Positions 46,945-56,163 of a stretch of 64,000 nucleotides of DNA are shown here, piece after piece. The first letter of the stretch is position 1. The number at the start of each line of letters is the position of its first letter. Both the position numbers and the translations under genes were made by a program. The notes under the pieces were generated by a model. The model searched no databases, had not been told where the DNA came from, and worked only from the letters and a program-made list of their open reading frames with translations. Source of the DNA: an uncultured Bacteroidales bacterium (lineage in GTDB: Bacteria > Bacteroidota > Bacteroidia > Bacteroidales > P3); the NCBI GenBank assembly GCA_946183915.1, contig CAMHDJ010000008.1, positions 1 to 64,000 of the forward strand. The letters run 5' to 3'.

Positions 46945-47502
46945 TTACAATTTGCTTTCGTAATCATTCTTGGCAAACTCCTTGCGGAGCTTCCTGATCT
47001 TGGTGCGGAGGCGCGCGTCGTACATGTTGTGGTCGAACTCCATCTTGAAGCCGCCCAGCATGTTCGGGTCGGTGGCGGTGTGCAGTTCGACCTGCTTGCC
47101 GGTGTAGTCCTCGATCAGGCGGCGCACCGTCTCGCGGGCGCTCTCGTCGGTCTCCTGGTGGGTCACCAGCTCGCCCAGCACGATGCCGCGGCTCTGCCGG
47201 TAGAGGTCAAGGTAGGTCTCGCCGATGCCGCGCAGGTTGACCGAGCGGTTCTTCTTGACCACAAAACGGAGGAATGCCATCGACTCGTCGCAGAGGCGGC
47301 CGCCGAAGAGGGCCTCGACGACGCCCACCTTCTTGTCGAAGCGGATGGTAGGGTTGGCGAAGAGGACCACCAGCTGGTGGTTCTCGGCCATCACCTCGGC
47401 CACAGTGCGCATGTCGTCGGCCACGCGGTCGGCCTGACCGCGCTCGCCGGCCAGCATGAAGAGGGCCTTGGCATAGCTAGTATTGATCCGGTAGCTGGTC
47501 AT
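46945..47502 (-). CDS. atpH: ATP synthase delta subunit (OSCP)
   Basis: 185 residues. N-terminal helical domain beginning [18 protein letters not shown], then the hinge and C-terminal strand region with LLDDY-type end ([29 protein letters not shown]). Connects F1 to the b stalk. Starts 1 nt after atpF stop. Confidence 0.93.
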   Translation of the reverse strand: MTSYRINTSYAKALFMLAGERGQADRVADDMRTVAEVMAENHQLVVLFANPTIRFDKKVGVVEALFGGRLCDESMAFLRFVVKKNRSVNLRGIGETYLDLYRQSRGIVLGELVTHQETDESARETVRRLIEDYTGKQVELHTATDPNMLGGFKMEFDHNMYDARLRTKIRKLRKEFAKNDYESKL

Positions 47503-47503
47503 A

Positions 47504-48004
47504 TCAATTCAGGTGTGCGCGTTCGAGTTCCTTCTGTATCAGGGCGTCGGCCTTGGGCTTGTCGGACAGTTCGGCACGGATCAGCTTCTCGGCAATCTCG
47601 ATGCTGAGGGTGGCGATCTGGTTCTTGAGCTCGGTCATAGCCTTGAGTTTCTCGTAGTTGATGTTCTCGCGGGCGGCCTCGACGATGCGGTCGGCCTCGG
47701 CCGTAGCCTTGGCGCGGGCCTCCTCGACGATCTGGTCGCTGGCCGTGCGGGCGTTGCGCAACATCTCGTCGCGCTCCATCTTGGCCTGGCGCAGCAGCTC
47801 CTCGTTGTGGGCCACCAGGTGTTTCATCTCTTCGCGGGCCTTGGCGGCCTCGTTGAGCGAATCGGCGATGGCCTCCTCGCGGCTCTTGAGGCTCTTGAGG
47901 ATCATCGGCCAGCCGAACTTGATCAGGATGAAGGCCAGGATGCCAAACGAGACGAGCATCCACACAAAGGTGCCCAGGCCGGGGTTTATCAGGGGATTGT
48001 TCAT
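47504..48004 (-). CDS. atpF: ATP synthase b subunit
   Basis: 166 residues: one N-terminal membrane helix (about 11-30, GTFVWMLVSFGILAFILIKF) followed by a long charged coiled coil to the end, including AKATAEADRIVEAARENI. The peripheral stalk. A single b gene is present, no b' partner. Confidence 0.95.
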   Translation of the reverse strand: MNNPLINPGLGTFVWMLVSFGILAFILIKFGWPMILKSLKSREEAIADSLNEAAKAREEMKHLVAHNEELLRQAKMERDEMLRNARTASDQIVEEARAKATAEADRIVEAARENINYEKLKAMTELKNQIATLSIEIAEKLIRAELSDKPKADALIQKELERAHLN

Positions 48005-48052
48005 ATACTTGTTGTCAGTTTACGGTCGACAGACGTTGGTTTCGTTTCAAAG

Positions 48053-48075
48053 GGGGCCGGCCAATCGCCGGCCCC
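48053..48075 (-). promoter_or_regulatory. GC-rich hairpin between atpE and atpF
   Basis: A perfect 8-bp stem (GGGGCCGG with CCGGCCCC) and 7-nt loop in the 109-nt gap between atpE and atpF, followed on the minus strand by only three T. All other gaps in this operon are 1-7 nt. It could be a partial terminator or a 3' stabiliser that gives more c-subunit message than the rest. Confidence 0.55.
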
Positions 48076-48113
48076 GATGAGAGACGGTGTGTGCAGCTCT
48101 TCTGCGGGGCAGC

Positions 48114-48371
48114 CTACTTGAGGACCACCAACAGGCAGCACACGACAGCGAAGAAGGCGACGCCTTCCACCAGAGCGGCAGCAATGATCATCGTCGAGCG
48201 GATGTCGCCACCTGCCTCGGGCTGGCGGGCAATACCCTCCATGGCACCCTGACCGATCTTACCGATGCCCAGACCCGCACCGATGGTGGCGAGACCGGCA
48301 CCCACGGCGGCGCCCATGTAACCCAGGGCCATGTTGGCCACTGCCTGCAATGCAATAAGTAGTGTTGTCAT
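48114..48371 (-). CDS. atpE: ATP synthase c subunit
   Basis: 85 residues, two membrane helices with the polar loop ARQPE at 48-52 and the ion-carrying Glu69 in AAALVEGVAFF. No sodium-type Gln/Ser-Thr ligand set is obvious (Gly follows the Glu), so proton coupling is more likely. First gene of the operon; atpB, which normally precedes atpE, is missing from here. Confidence 0.95.
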   Translation of the reverse strand: MTTLLIALQAVANMALGYMGAAVGAGLATIGAGLGIGKIGQGAMEGIARQPEAGGDIRSTMIIAAALVEGVAFFAVVCCLLVVLK

Positions 48372-48469
48372 AATGCTTGTTTTATTTGTTATTAAACTGT
48401 TTTATTTCAATCCATTATCATCAGTCTTTCCGCCTCGGAGCCATGCGTCCGACGCAGAAAAACTGGATG

Positions 48470-48477
48470 CAAAGATA
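48470..48477 (-). promoter_or_regulatory. -7 element of the atpE operon
   Basis: On the minus strand TATCTTTG followed by CAT, about 100 nt before the atpE ATG. The -33 region is AT-rich without a clear TTTG. Nothing else recognisable in the leader. Confidence 0.55.
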
Positions 48478-48551
48478 TACATTTTTTTTCAATTAAATGT
48501 TAATTCCGAAAACTTTTTCACCCAAACAGCCCAAAAGCCATTCGAACAGAG

Positions 48552-48644
48552 CCCCCCACCCCTACCCCTCCCTAGGGAGGGGACGAAGATAGTGTTGGCC
48601 CGCGTCAGCCATTCCCTCCTTGGGGAGGGGTCAGGGGTGGGGGG
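48552..48644. repeat. C-rich inverted repeat
   Basis: Outer arms CCCCCCACCCCT and AGGGGTGGGGGG (48552-48563 and 48633-48644) pair perfectly. Inside are two smaller hairpins, CCCTCCCTAGGGAGGGG and CCCTCCTTGGGGAGGGG-like. Part of the same sequence occurs at 24172-24210, and similar CCCCTCCCC...GAGGGG motifs occur after copies D and E of the core repeat. Confidence 0.7.
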
Positions 48645-48687
48645 AGATGCCTATGCCGGCAGGATGTCGGCGCGCCAGACCGTGATT

Positions 48688-48898
48688 TAACTTAATTTGA
48701 GTTAAAAAATTAGATCGTGCGCGATCTAATTTGCACATTTAAACCATTCTAAACGAGCCATCTAGCCTTCCGGAAGTGTGCAAACCATGCTGGAAAACTC
48801 GCAAAACGCTTACAGGGCAAGGATTTTGCCCTGGTTTTAAGAGAGTCATCAGGGAGTCATCAGGGAGTCATCACGGAGCCACCTAGGAACCATGGGCA
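48688..48898 (+). repeat. core repeat element, copy D
   Basis: Palindrome at 48708-48731 with GATCGTGCGCGATC in the centre: one A-to-G change relative to the other copies, which would leave a G-U pair in RNA. Hairpin at 48813-48833, five 11-bp units at 48844-48898. No 152-bp element upstream. It lies between atpE (5' side) and the 3' end of the first giant gene. Confidence 0.85.
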
Positions 48899-49870
48899 TT
48901 TCGGAGGGGTCGACTCCCCCATCTCCTCCGGATGGATCGTCCCCCCTCCCCGACCCCACCCCAGAGAGGGGTCGGCTGGAGTCTCCTCCACCTCAGGGCA
49001 TAAAAGAAGCCCGGGGCGGCGCTTCAGCGCCGCCCCGGGCAGGAGTGCACACTAGGGTGTGCCGGTAGGGTTACTTCACGATCAGCTTACGGATGGCCTG
49101 CGTGCGCTCGCCCGTGATGCGGACGAAGTAGGCACCCTTGGCATAACCCGTGAGGTCGAGCGTGAGGCTCTCGCTGGCGCTGTTGGTGCTGTACACCTCG
49201 CGACCGTTCATGTCCACGATGCTCACCGTGGCCTCACCCTCGATGCCGCCGATGGTGACCATCTGGCTGGCGGGGTTCGGGTAGAGGGTCACGCGGGCGC
49301 TCTCCACATCGTCGATGCCTTGCTCGGCGGTGGTGGTGATGCGCAGCATGGAGCTCCACTGCGAGGCGAGGGTCTCGGTGCAGTACTGGCGGACGTAGAT
49401 GTCGTAGGTGCTCTCACTCTCGAGGCCGTTGATGGTGACGCTGTTGGTCGTGGTCTCCACGATGGTGCCGTTGCCATCGGTGTGGCCCTGATCGCCGTAG
49501 TCGACCTCGTACTTCGAGGCGCCGGTGGAGGTCCAGCTGATGGTGACGCTGTGGGCATCGCCGCTGGTCTTGGTCAGGCCGGTGACGACGTCGCAGCCCA
49601 TGGTGGCCAGGTCGACGGTGTCGCTCCAATCGCTGTAGCGGCCGGGGGCGCAGACGCCGCGGACGGCGACCTTGTAGGTCACGCCCTCGTCGAGGCCGGT
49701 GGCCACATACTGCGGAGTGCCGCTAACGGTGAAGGTCTGGTTGAAGACCGGCGAGGTGCAGCTGATGTTGACCTCCCACTCGGTCTCGACCTCGCCCGGA
49801 GTCCAAGTGACGGTGGCACCGTCGTAGGTGGCGTTGCTGACGGCCACGTGGGTCGGAGTGAAGCAGGGGT
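48700..49870. repeat. large duplicated block, left copy
   Basis: Core repeat D, the C-rich stretch behind it, the terminator and about 800 bp of the 3' end of the giant gene are nearly repeated at 55968-57172. Within the coding part, identity is very high from the stop to codons near HPCF; upstream of that the two genes diverge sharply. Confidence 0.8.
49001..49040 (-). terminator. terminator of the first giant gene
   Basis: A 15-bp perfect GC stem (GCCCGGGGCGGCGCT with its complement) and 2-nt gap in the loop, followed on the minus strand by TTCTTTTATG. 30 nt after the stop. Confidence 0.85.
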
Positions 49871-52800
49871 GCGCGAGGGTGGTGAGGGTCACGGTGCTCC
49901 AGTTGCTGAGGTTGGTCTCGCTGCAAAGGGCACGGACGCCGAAGGTGTACTGCGTCTCGGCGCTGAGGCCAGTGAAGGTGTAGAAGGTATCGGCAATGGT
50001 AACCGTGGTGGCGGACTCGACCCAGGTGTTGCCCTGGACATAGCCGACCTCATACTGCATGGCATCGCCGCTGAAGCTGATGGTCACATCGTTCTCGTTG
50101 GCAACCGTGGCGGTCAGGTTGATGACCGGGTCGGTGCAGGGGACGAAGGCGCCGCAGCTGATCAGACGGATGTCGCCGACAGTGCTGCTGGTGGTACCAC
50201 CCGAGGCCGTGTTGACGTCGAAGGCGTAGTTGTCATCATAGTCGTAGACCATCTTGGTGCCCGAAGCGGTGTGGGCCGAGAAAGTAGCGCCACTGGTCCA
50301 GCTGCCATGTTCGCGGGTGACGGCAACCAGCAGGTTGCTGTGACCATCCCACGTAAAGGCATTGTCGAGGTTGTGGATCTGCCATTCGGCTTCAGTATAG
50401 TTGAAGTTGGCACTGTCGATCACCTTCACGAAGACGTGGTTGGTCGAGTCGGGATGGATGAAGTCGGTGAGCGTGGATTCAGGAACATTGGCCATGTAGA
50501 CCGTCATGTTGGTGAAATAGTCGCCAGCGGTTGTGACAGTGGGCAGGAAGCCGAGGGCCGTGATGTCGCCGTTGAGGGCGGCCAGGTCGGCGCTATCGAC
50601 GATGGTCTGCACATAACTGTTGTTGTAGAGGGAGTAGCCGATGGGGCTATAGCTGGAGGTGGTAGCCGAAGCGTTAGGATCGAAGTTGGTGGCCTCGGTG
50701 CCGCCATCACACATGGTGGTGGTGAAGAGGATGCCGTCGCTGGTGAGGCTGGTGTCACCCACACCGCAGACCTTACGCACCCAGACGGCATACTGCGAGT
50801 TGGACTCGAGGCCAGTCAGCGTGATGCTGTTGGTGGCGGTGTTGGCGTAAGAGTTGGTGTAATCACCAGGATACTGGCGGTAGATCACCTCGTAGTTGCC
50901 GTCAGAGGCACCCTGCCAAGTGACCTGGGCAGTAGTGCTGCCAGGAGTGACCTCGACGTTCACCGGGCGCACGCAGGAGCTGTACTTGATGTGGATGTTA
51001 TCCACGGCGGCAGGCTGCGGGATATTGGCGTCGGATGCAGTGTTCTGGTTGAACCAGAAGAAGGCCACGCGGTGGATGCCGCTGATGGTGTCGAAGCTGG
51101 CCTCGTAGGTCTGCCACGTGGTGTCCAGACGCACGTTGGCGATACGGTAGAGGTCGTTCACGTTGCCCCACGGGGTAGTGATATTATCAGTGGATGCAAC
51201 CGTCGAGACAGCCGGATCGACCAGGAAGACCATCAAGCCGTCGTAGGAACCAGTGGTCGTACCACCAACGCGGGCGCGGAAGCTGAGGGTATAGCTGCTG
51301 TCGATGGGACCGAAGTCGATGTCGCGGTAGGCGGCAGCGTTGACCACAGTGTTGAAGCTGTAGTCGCCATAGGTGGCATTGTCGCCGGTGGCGATGTACA
51401 TGGCATAGCTGCCGCTGTCGGCCACCGAGGTGCCACGGTACCAGTTGTTGGTGGCGTGGTTGGTGCTGGTCTGCCAGTTCTGCCACTCGGTCACGCTCTC
51501 GAAGTCGTAGTTGTAGGGCAGCGTGGCGGGAATCTGAGTGGTCTCGAGAGCGCAGGGGCGACGGCTGTAGTCGCCAGTGTCGCCAGCGCCGCAGACGGAC
51601 TTCACATAGTACTCACCTTGGAAGGCCACGGGCAGGCCGGTCAGCGTGAAGGGGTTGCTGTTGGCAACCACCGTGGTGCCGGTGCCGGGCTGGAAGCCGC
51701 GGGGACCGTACTCGATGATCCAGCTGCTGGCGCTGCCGCGCTCATGCCAACTCACATCAACCGTAGTAGTAGTGGGGTTGGAGGCAGTCAGGCTGTCGGG
51801 ACGCGGGCAGGTGGGAATCACCTCGAGGGTCACATCGTCCAGGTAGAAGTAGCTGTAGCTGCTGTCATACACGGTCTGAATGGCCACATGGGCACCGTTG
51901 CCGGTGTAGGCATTGAGGGGCACCTCGAAGATCTCCCAAGTGTTCAGAGCACCGCTGTGCTGAACCGTATCAACAGGGACGAATGTGCTGAAGTCGTTGG
52001 GGTTGGTCACCACACCCACCTCAAGTTTCGGACGACCATAGTAGGTGCTGGAAAATATGGTGTTGAACACCAGCTGGGTCTGGTTGGCCTGGTAGAGGTT
52101 CGTGTCGAGCTCAGGCAGGATGAGAGTGCTCTTGTAGCTGCCCGTGCTGCTGTACATGTAGATCGAACCACCGGTAGAGCCCGTCATGTTGTAGCTGGTG
52201 CTGATATAGGTGTAGGTGCTGTAGGTGCCAGTGCGGTACCAGCAGTTGGGGATCACACCCGTACCGGAACCCCAGTTGTTGAAGTTCTCGGTGAAGGGCA
52301 GCGTGATGGCGGCGCAGAGCGTAGTGGCGGACACCGTGCTCGAAAGATTCTCGTCGCCGCAGACAGCCTCGACCTTGAACTCATAGTTGCGGCCCGAGTT
52401 GAGACCGGTGACAGTGTAGTTGGTAGCAGTCACAGCGATGGGGGCGCTCCAGTTGTCCTCACCAGCCATACGGTAGTAGACATTCCACGACGACTCGGTG
52501 TTGCCGGGAGCCCAAACCAAAGAAGCCGTGGAGGAACTAACGCTGGTAACAACCGCCAGCGGGGCAGCGCAGGTGCTGGGCGTGATGCACTCGACAACGC
52601 TGAAGGCCATATCGGGACGGAAACCATCCGTATTGGTCGACATCGAGCCCAGGTCAGGATACATATAGCTGTCGCTATAGTACGAGAAGGCCTTACCATT
52701 GGTCGAATGGCCAGCCCACACATAGGCCGAGCCGTCATACGCGTTGGAGTTGTCGACAAAGGCCACAGCCAGATTGCCACCGCTATAGGAGAAGGGCATA

Positions 52801-55382
52801 TCGAGCTGGAACTCGTTCCAACCCGTCACGCAGTTCAGCGGACCGGTGTAGACCAGCGTCATGGCGGAAGGATTGATGTAGTTAGACGGCGAGACAGCGG
52901 TGTCGACGGTATTCGCCATATAGATACTGACGTTGTTCTTGGAGGACATCGGCGAAGAGTAAGCATAGTTGAGGCCGATGGAAATGATGGGGCCGGCAGC
53001 ACCCAGCTCGGTGGAGTCGTAGATCTGCTCCGAGAAGGTGTTGCGGTAGAAGTTGTTCAACGGGCGCTGATACGAGGTAGTCGGCACGGTACCGACAACC
53101 GTATCGAAATGGCTGGTGGCCATATTCAACTGGGCACAACCGAAGTCGCTCGTAGAGAACTGGGTGGACACAGCATTGCTCGGATCGTCGCCGCAGAGGG
53201 CACTGACGCGCAGGTCATAGGCAGTCATGGTGCTGAGGCCGGTGATGGCAGCATAGTTGTCCGTGACGGTGAGGCTGTTCCAGCTGTCGGCGGTAGCCTC
53301 TTTGTATTCCACCAAAGCACCGGTGTAAGACTCAGACGCAACATTCCACGAAACCATGGCAGAGACGGGACCGGAAACGACATTCACGTCCTCGACCATC
53401 GGGCAGAGAGGAATCTGCTCAAAGGTGATGTCGTCGACGTAGGCGTACCAGTAACTACCCGTGTATTCGGCGCGGATGGCAACATAATTGCCGGTACCGG
53501 CAAACTGGTCGAAATTGACCGTGTACTTGGCCCAGGCCGTGCTGGAGGGGAGAGCGATGGTGTCGACAACCTGGAAGGTGCTGTCGACGGTGGGGTCGGT
53601 CATCACACCCACATAGAACACCGGGCTGTAACTCACACTACTGGGTTTGGCCCAGAAGGTGATACGGGTGGTGTTGAGGGGAATGACGGTGGTGTCGAGC
53701 GGAGGCAGGACAACGTTCGAGTAGTCGCCGTAGCTGCCAGCGGTGCTCGAACGGTACCAATAGAGACCCTTGGTGCCACCATCGGTGTGGTTATAGGACG
53801 AGCTCGAACTCACATAGGGGTAGTAGTAAGAGGTGGCGTTGGTGGTGAGATGCCAGCAACTGATGAACTCAGACGATGAACTGCTGCCAGACGGCTCGTT
53901 CTCGAAGTCCATGACCAAAGGCAGGCTGTCGAGGTAGACGCAAGCGGTACGCACCTGGAGGTTGCTCCACCGACTCACATCGTCGGAGGCGCAGTCGGCA
54001 CGCACACCCACGTTGTACACCGTGTTGGGGGTCAGGTTATCGAACACATAGAAAGTATCGTTGACAAAGTTGATAGTGTCGGTGCCAATGAAGACAGACC
54101 ACTCGGTCTCTTCGCCGCCTGCACTCCAACTGAAGATGATGCTGTCGGGCGTAGTGGTGGCTTGGAGGTTGGTCACCATGGGGCAGGTGAGCGGGGTAAT
54201 CGAGATATTATCAATCGCCGCGGGGGGCTGGCTACCGCCAGAGCCGTCGTTGGCCCACATGAAGACGAGGATGTAGTCGCCGGCCGCCACCGAAGGTGTG
54301 GCAACGGCGGTCTGCCAGGAGGAAGAAAGGTTCATCTTGCCGCCGAGGTCGATCCAGCCGGCGGGCGTGGCGGTGGTGTAGTTGTAGGCCGAGGTGCCGC
54401 CGTCGGGGCTGTGGCCGGCCGTGAGGCTGCTGGCAGCCACTGCCGGGGCAATCCAGGCGCGGATGTAGTCGTAGTTGCCCTCGCCGTAGGCTTTCCAGCT
54501 GAAGGAGATGTCGAACTGGGTGGCAGCGTCGACGCTCAGCACACGGTAGGCGTAGCTGAACTGGGTACCCGTATTGGTGTAGGCGTTGGTGGTTCCGTTG
54601 TCGTTGGAGATGTAGAGGCCATTGGTGCCGGTACTGGCGGCGCCCGCGCCTATAAACCACTTGTTGGTGGCATCGTTGACAAAGGTCCAGGCGATGTCGT
54701 CATCGGCCTCGAAACCGGTGCTGTAGGGGAAGTCGGACACGGCATCGCCCATGGTGGCGAAGGTGTAGGTGACCGTGTCGCTGGTCTCGCCGGAGCACTC
54801 GCTCCACACCTTCACAGTGTAACCCGTGCCGGAGGTGAGGCCGGTAAGATCGAGAGAGGTGCTGCTGGTGCTGCCGCTGGTGCCAATGCCGTCGGCCATG
54901 TCGGCCACAGTGCCCCAGAGGTAGCCGTAGCTGGCGGCGGTGCCGCTCCATGCAATGTGGGCGGCATCGCTGGCCAAACTGTCGGCGCCCACACCCGCCG
55001 GTGCAAAGCAGGTCGAGCAGGGATTGGACATCGAAAGCAGAGTGCCGGCCGTGGGTTGTGTGGCACTGTAGAGGAGCGCTCCCGAGGAATGGTAGATCCA
55101 GAGGGTGACCTCGCTGTCGTAGCTGCCCGCCGACCATGTGATGGTGAGGGGAGCATTCGTGACAGTGACAGTGGTGGAATCACTATCCCCGCTGCTAAGC
55201 GTGAACGTTGCCACTGTCGAGCCGCTCTGTGTCACGGTGACAGTTCCGCCGTTCCATCCGTCGCCGAAGCTGTCTTCTCCGACGATACGGATGGTACAGG
55301 AATCCTGCGCCGATGCACTCAACGGCAATGCCATGGCCACTATCGCGACCAACGGCATCAACATTTGTACAAGTTTTTTCAT
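49071..55382 (-). CDS. giant secreted FnIII/anchor-J-like repeat protein with type A sorting domain
   Basis: 2103 residues. Signal peptide to ASAQ (about 26). Then a DSFGDGWNGG domain common in T9SS cargo. The body alternates FnIII domains (motifs like TVSWTPG, YEVRVRAVC) with jelly-roll modules of the choice-of-anchor J kind (LPFTENFNNWGSG, VIPNCWY, YSYAALP, YFYLDDVTLE). The last about 75 residues (VTLYPNPASQMVTIGG...KGAYFVRITGERTQAIRKLIVK) are a type A sorting domain for type IX secretion. Likely a cell-surface or released adhesin-like protein; no catalytic motif seen. High Ser/Thr content. A promoter lies about 200 nt upstream, giving a long leader. Confidence 0.9.
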   Translation of the reverse strand: MKKLVQMLMPLVAIVAMALPLSASAQDSCTIRIVGEDSFGDGWNGGTVTVTQSGSTVATFTLSSGDSDSTTVTVTNAPLTITWSAGSYDSEVTLWIYHSSGALLYSATQPTAGTLLSMSNPCSTCFAPAGVGADSLASDAAHIAWSGTAASYGYLWGTVADMADGIGTSGSTSSTSLDLTGLTSGTGYTVKVWSECSGETSDTVTYTFATMGDAVSDFPYSTGFEADDDIAWTFVNDATNKWFIGAGAASTGTNGLYISNDNGTTNAYTNTGTQFSYAYRVLSVDAATQFDISFSWKAYGEGNYDYIRAWIAPAVAASSLTAGHSPDGGTSAYNYTTATPAGWIDLGGKMNLSSSWQTAVATPSVAAGDYILVFMWANDGSGGSQPPAAIDNISITPLTCPMVTNLQATTTPDSIIFSWSAGGEETEWSVFIGTDTINFVNDTFYVFDNLTPNTVYNVGVRADCASDDVSRWSNLQVRTACVYLDSLPLVMDFENEPSGSSSSSEFISCWHLTTNATSYYYPYVSSSSSYNHTDGGTKGLYWYRSSTAGSYGDYSNVVLPPLDTTVIPLNTTRITFWAKPSSVSYSPVFYVGVMTDPTVDSTFQVVDTIALPSSTAWAKYTVNFDQFAGTGNYVAIRAEYTGSYWYAYVDDITFEQIPLCPMVEDVNVVSGPVSAMVSWNVASESYTGALVEYKEATADSWNSLTVTDNYAAITGLSTMTAYDLRVSALCGDDPSNAVSTQFSTSDFGCAQLNMATSHFDTVVGTVPTTSYQRPLNNFYRNTFSEQIYDSTELGAAGPIISIGLNYAYSSPMSSKNNVSIYMANTVDTAVSPSNYINPSAMTLVYTGPLNCVTGWNEFQLDMPFSYSGGNLAVAFVDNSNAYDGSAYVWAGHSTNGKAFSYYSDSYMYPDLGSMSTNTDGFRPDMAFSVVECITPSTCAAPLAVVTSVSSSTASLVWAPGNTESSWNVYYRMAGEDNWSAPIAVTATNYTVTGLNSGRNYEFKVEAVCGDENLSSTVSATTLCAAITLPFTENFNNWGSGTGVIPNCWYRTGTYSTYTYISTSYNMTGSTGGSIYMYSSTGSYKSTLILPELDTNLYQANQTQLVFNTIFSSTYYGRPKLEVGVVTNPNDFSTFVPVDTVQHSGALNTWEIFEVPLNAYTGNGAHVAIQTVYDSSYSYFYLDDVTLEVIPTCPRPDSLTASNPTTTTVDVSWHERGSASSWIIEYGPRGFQPGTGTTVVANSNPFTLTGLPVAFQGEYYVKSVCGAGDTGDYSRRPCALETTQIPATLPYNYDFESVTEWQNWQTSTNHATNNWYRGTSVADSGSYAMYIATGDNATYGDYSFNTVVNAAAYRDIDFGPIDSSYTLSFRARVGGTTTGSYDGLMVFLVDPAVSTVASTDNITTPWGNVNDLYRIANVRLDTTWQTYEASFDTISGIHRVAFFWFNQNTASDANIPQPAAVDNIHIKYSSCVRPVNVEVTPGSTTAQVTWQGASDGNYEVIYRQYPGDYTNSYANTATNSITLTGLESNSQYAVWVRKVCGVGDTSLTSDGILFTTTMCDGGTEATNFDPNASATTSSYSPIGYSLYNNSYVQTIVDSADLAALNGDITALGFLPTVTTAGDYFTNMTVYMANVPESTLTDFIHPDSTNHVFVKVIDSANFNYTEAEWQIHNLDNAFTWDGHSNLLVAVTREHGSWTSGATFSAHTASGTKMVYDYDDNYAFDVNTASGGTTSSTVGDIRLISCGAFVPCTDPVINLTATVANENDVTISFSGDAMQYEVGYVQGNTWVESATTVTIADTFYTFTGLSAETQYTFGVRALCSETNLSNWSTVTLTTLAHPCFTPTHVAVSNATYDGATVTWTPGEVETEWEVNISCTSPVFNQTFTVSGTPQYVATGLDEGVTYKVAVRGVCAPGRYSDWSDTVDLATMGCDVVTGLTKTSGDAHSVTISWTSTGASKYEVDYGDQGHTDGNGTIVETTTNSVTINGLESESTYDIYVRQYCTETLASQWSSMLRITTTAEQGIDDVESARVTLYPNPASQMVTIGGIEGEATVSIVDMNGREVYSTNSASESLTLDLTGYAKGAYFVRITGERTQAIRKLIVK

Positions 55383-55579
55383 AATGTTAGTAGATTGATT
55401 AATAAAAAGGTTAATTAAATGATTTCAAATCGGGGTTGTCTTCGGGTCGGATCACACTCCATGCAACCGCACCACCCGCCATATACACTTTTTGTGGCGG
55501 CCTCCGAACAGCGTAATTTTGCATATTCTCGTTGATATTCTGTCGATTGCATAAATAGGTCCATTTTAGTTCATAACCG

Positions 55580-55611
55580 CAAAGGTAGGAATTTGCTACA
55601 ACAAATGCAAA
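55580..55611 (-). promoter_or_regulatory. promoter of the first giant gene
   Basis: On the minus strand TTTG (55611-55608), 20 bp, TACCTTTG (55587-55580). The leader to the ATG at 55382 is about 190 nt, unusually long for this genome. The next 180 bp upstream (to 55791) hold nothing recognisable. Confidence 0.65.
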
Positions 55612-55791
55612 TATTTTTTCAACTTTTTTCTTAAGTTACTGATTCTCAAAATACGTTTGCCGCACTTTTAACACTTATTCACTTTCCGAAGACACCATAT
55701 CCCTTGCTGAGACAGCTTCAAAGGCCACTGAAGTCCCATCCCCCCGGCTTTTCCCCGAGACCGGCGCCATCACGCTAAACCATGATTTAAG

Positions 55792-55943
55792 TAACGGCGA
55801 ATTACTCGAAGAACTCGAAGCTACGCAGGCTGTTATGCCATCGGATCGTTTAGCGAATTACTCGAAGGGGCTGCGCAAGCATTAGAGTAATTCGCCAAAA
55901 ATTGACCTGCGTAGCTTCGTTAAATTCGAGTAATTCGCCGTTA
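55792..55943. repeat. 152-bp element with long terminal inverted repeats, copy 2
   Basis: Same length and layout as 24380-24531: outer arms TAACGGCGAATTACTCG... and ...GAGTAATTCGCCGTTA with an AGCTACGCAGG / CCTGCGTAGCT inner end, plus a nested repeat GCGAATTACTC / GAGTAATTCGC. Loop sequences differ from copy 1 while arms are kept. Confidence 0.8.
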
Positions 55944-56163
55944 TCTTTATTTTAAGTTAATTTAAGTCAAAAAATTAGATCGTGCACGATCTATTTTGCA
56001 CATTTAAACCATTCAGAACGAGACCTCTAGCCTTCCGGAAGTGTGCAAACCATGCTGGAAAACTCGCAAAACGCTGACAGGGCAAGGATTTCACCCTGGT
56101 TTTAAGAGAGTCATCAGGGAGTCATCAGGGAGTCATCACGGAGCCACCTAGTAACCGTGGGCA
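55944..56163 (+). repeat. core repeat element, copy E
   Basis: Palindrome TAGATCGTGCACGATCTA at 55976-55993, body, hairpin at 56078-56098 (right arm TCACCCTG, one mismatch), five 11-bp units at 56109-56163 decaying in the same order as in copies B and D. Directly after a 152-bp element. Confidence 0.85.

Noticed and set aside
49059-53879. 1606-codon open frame antisense to the first giant gene
   Set aside because: Gly/Val/Asp-rich product without domains; it mirrors the FnIII gene on the other strand, which has signal peptide and sorting domain.
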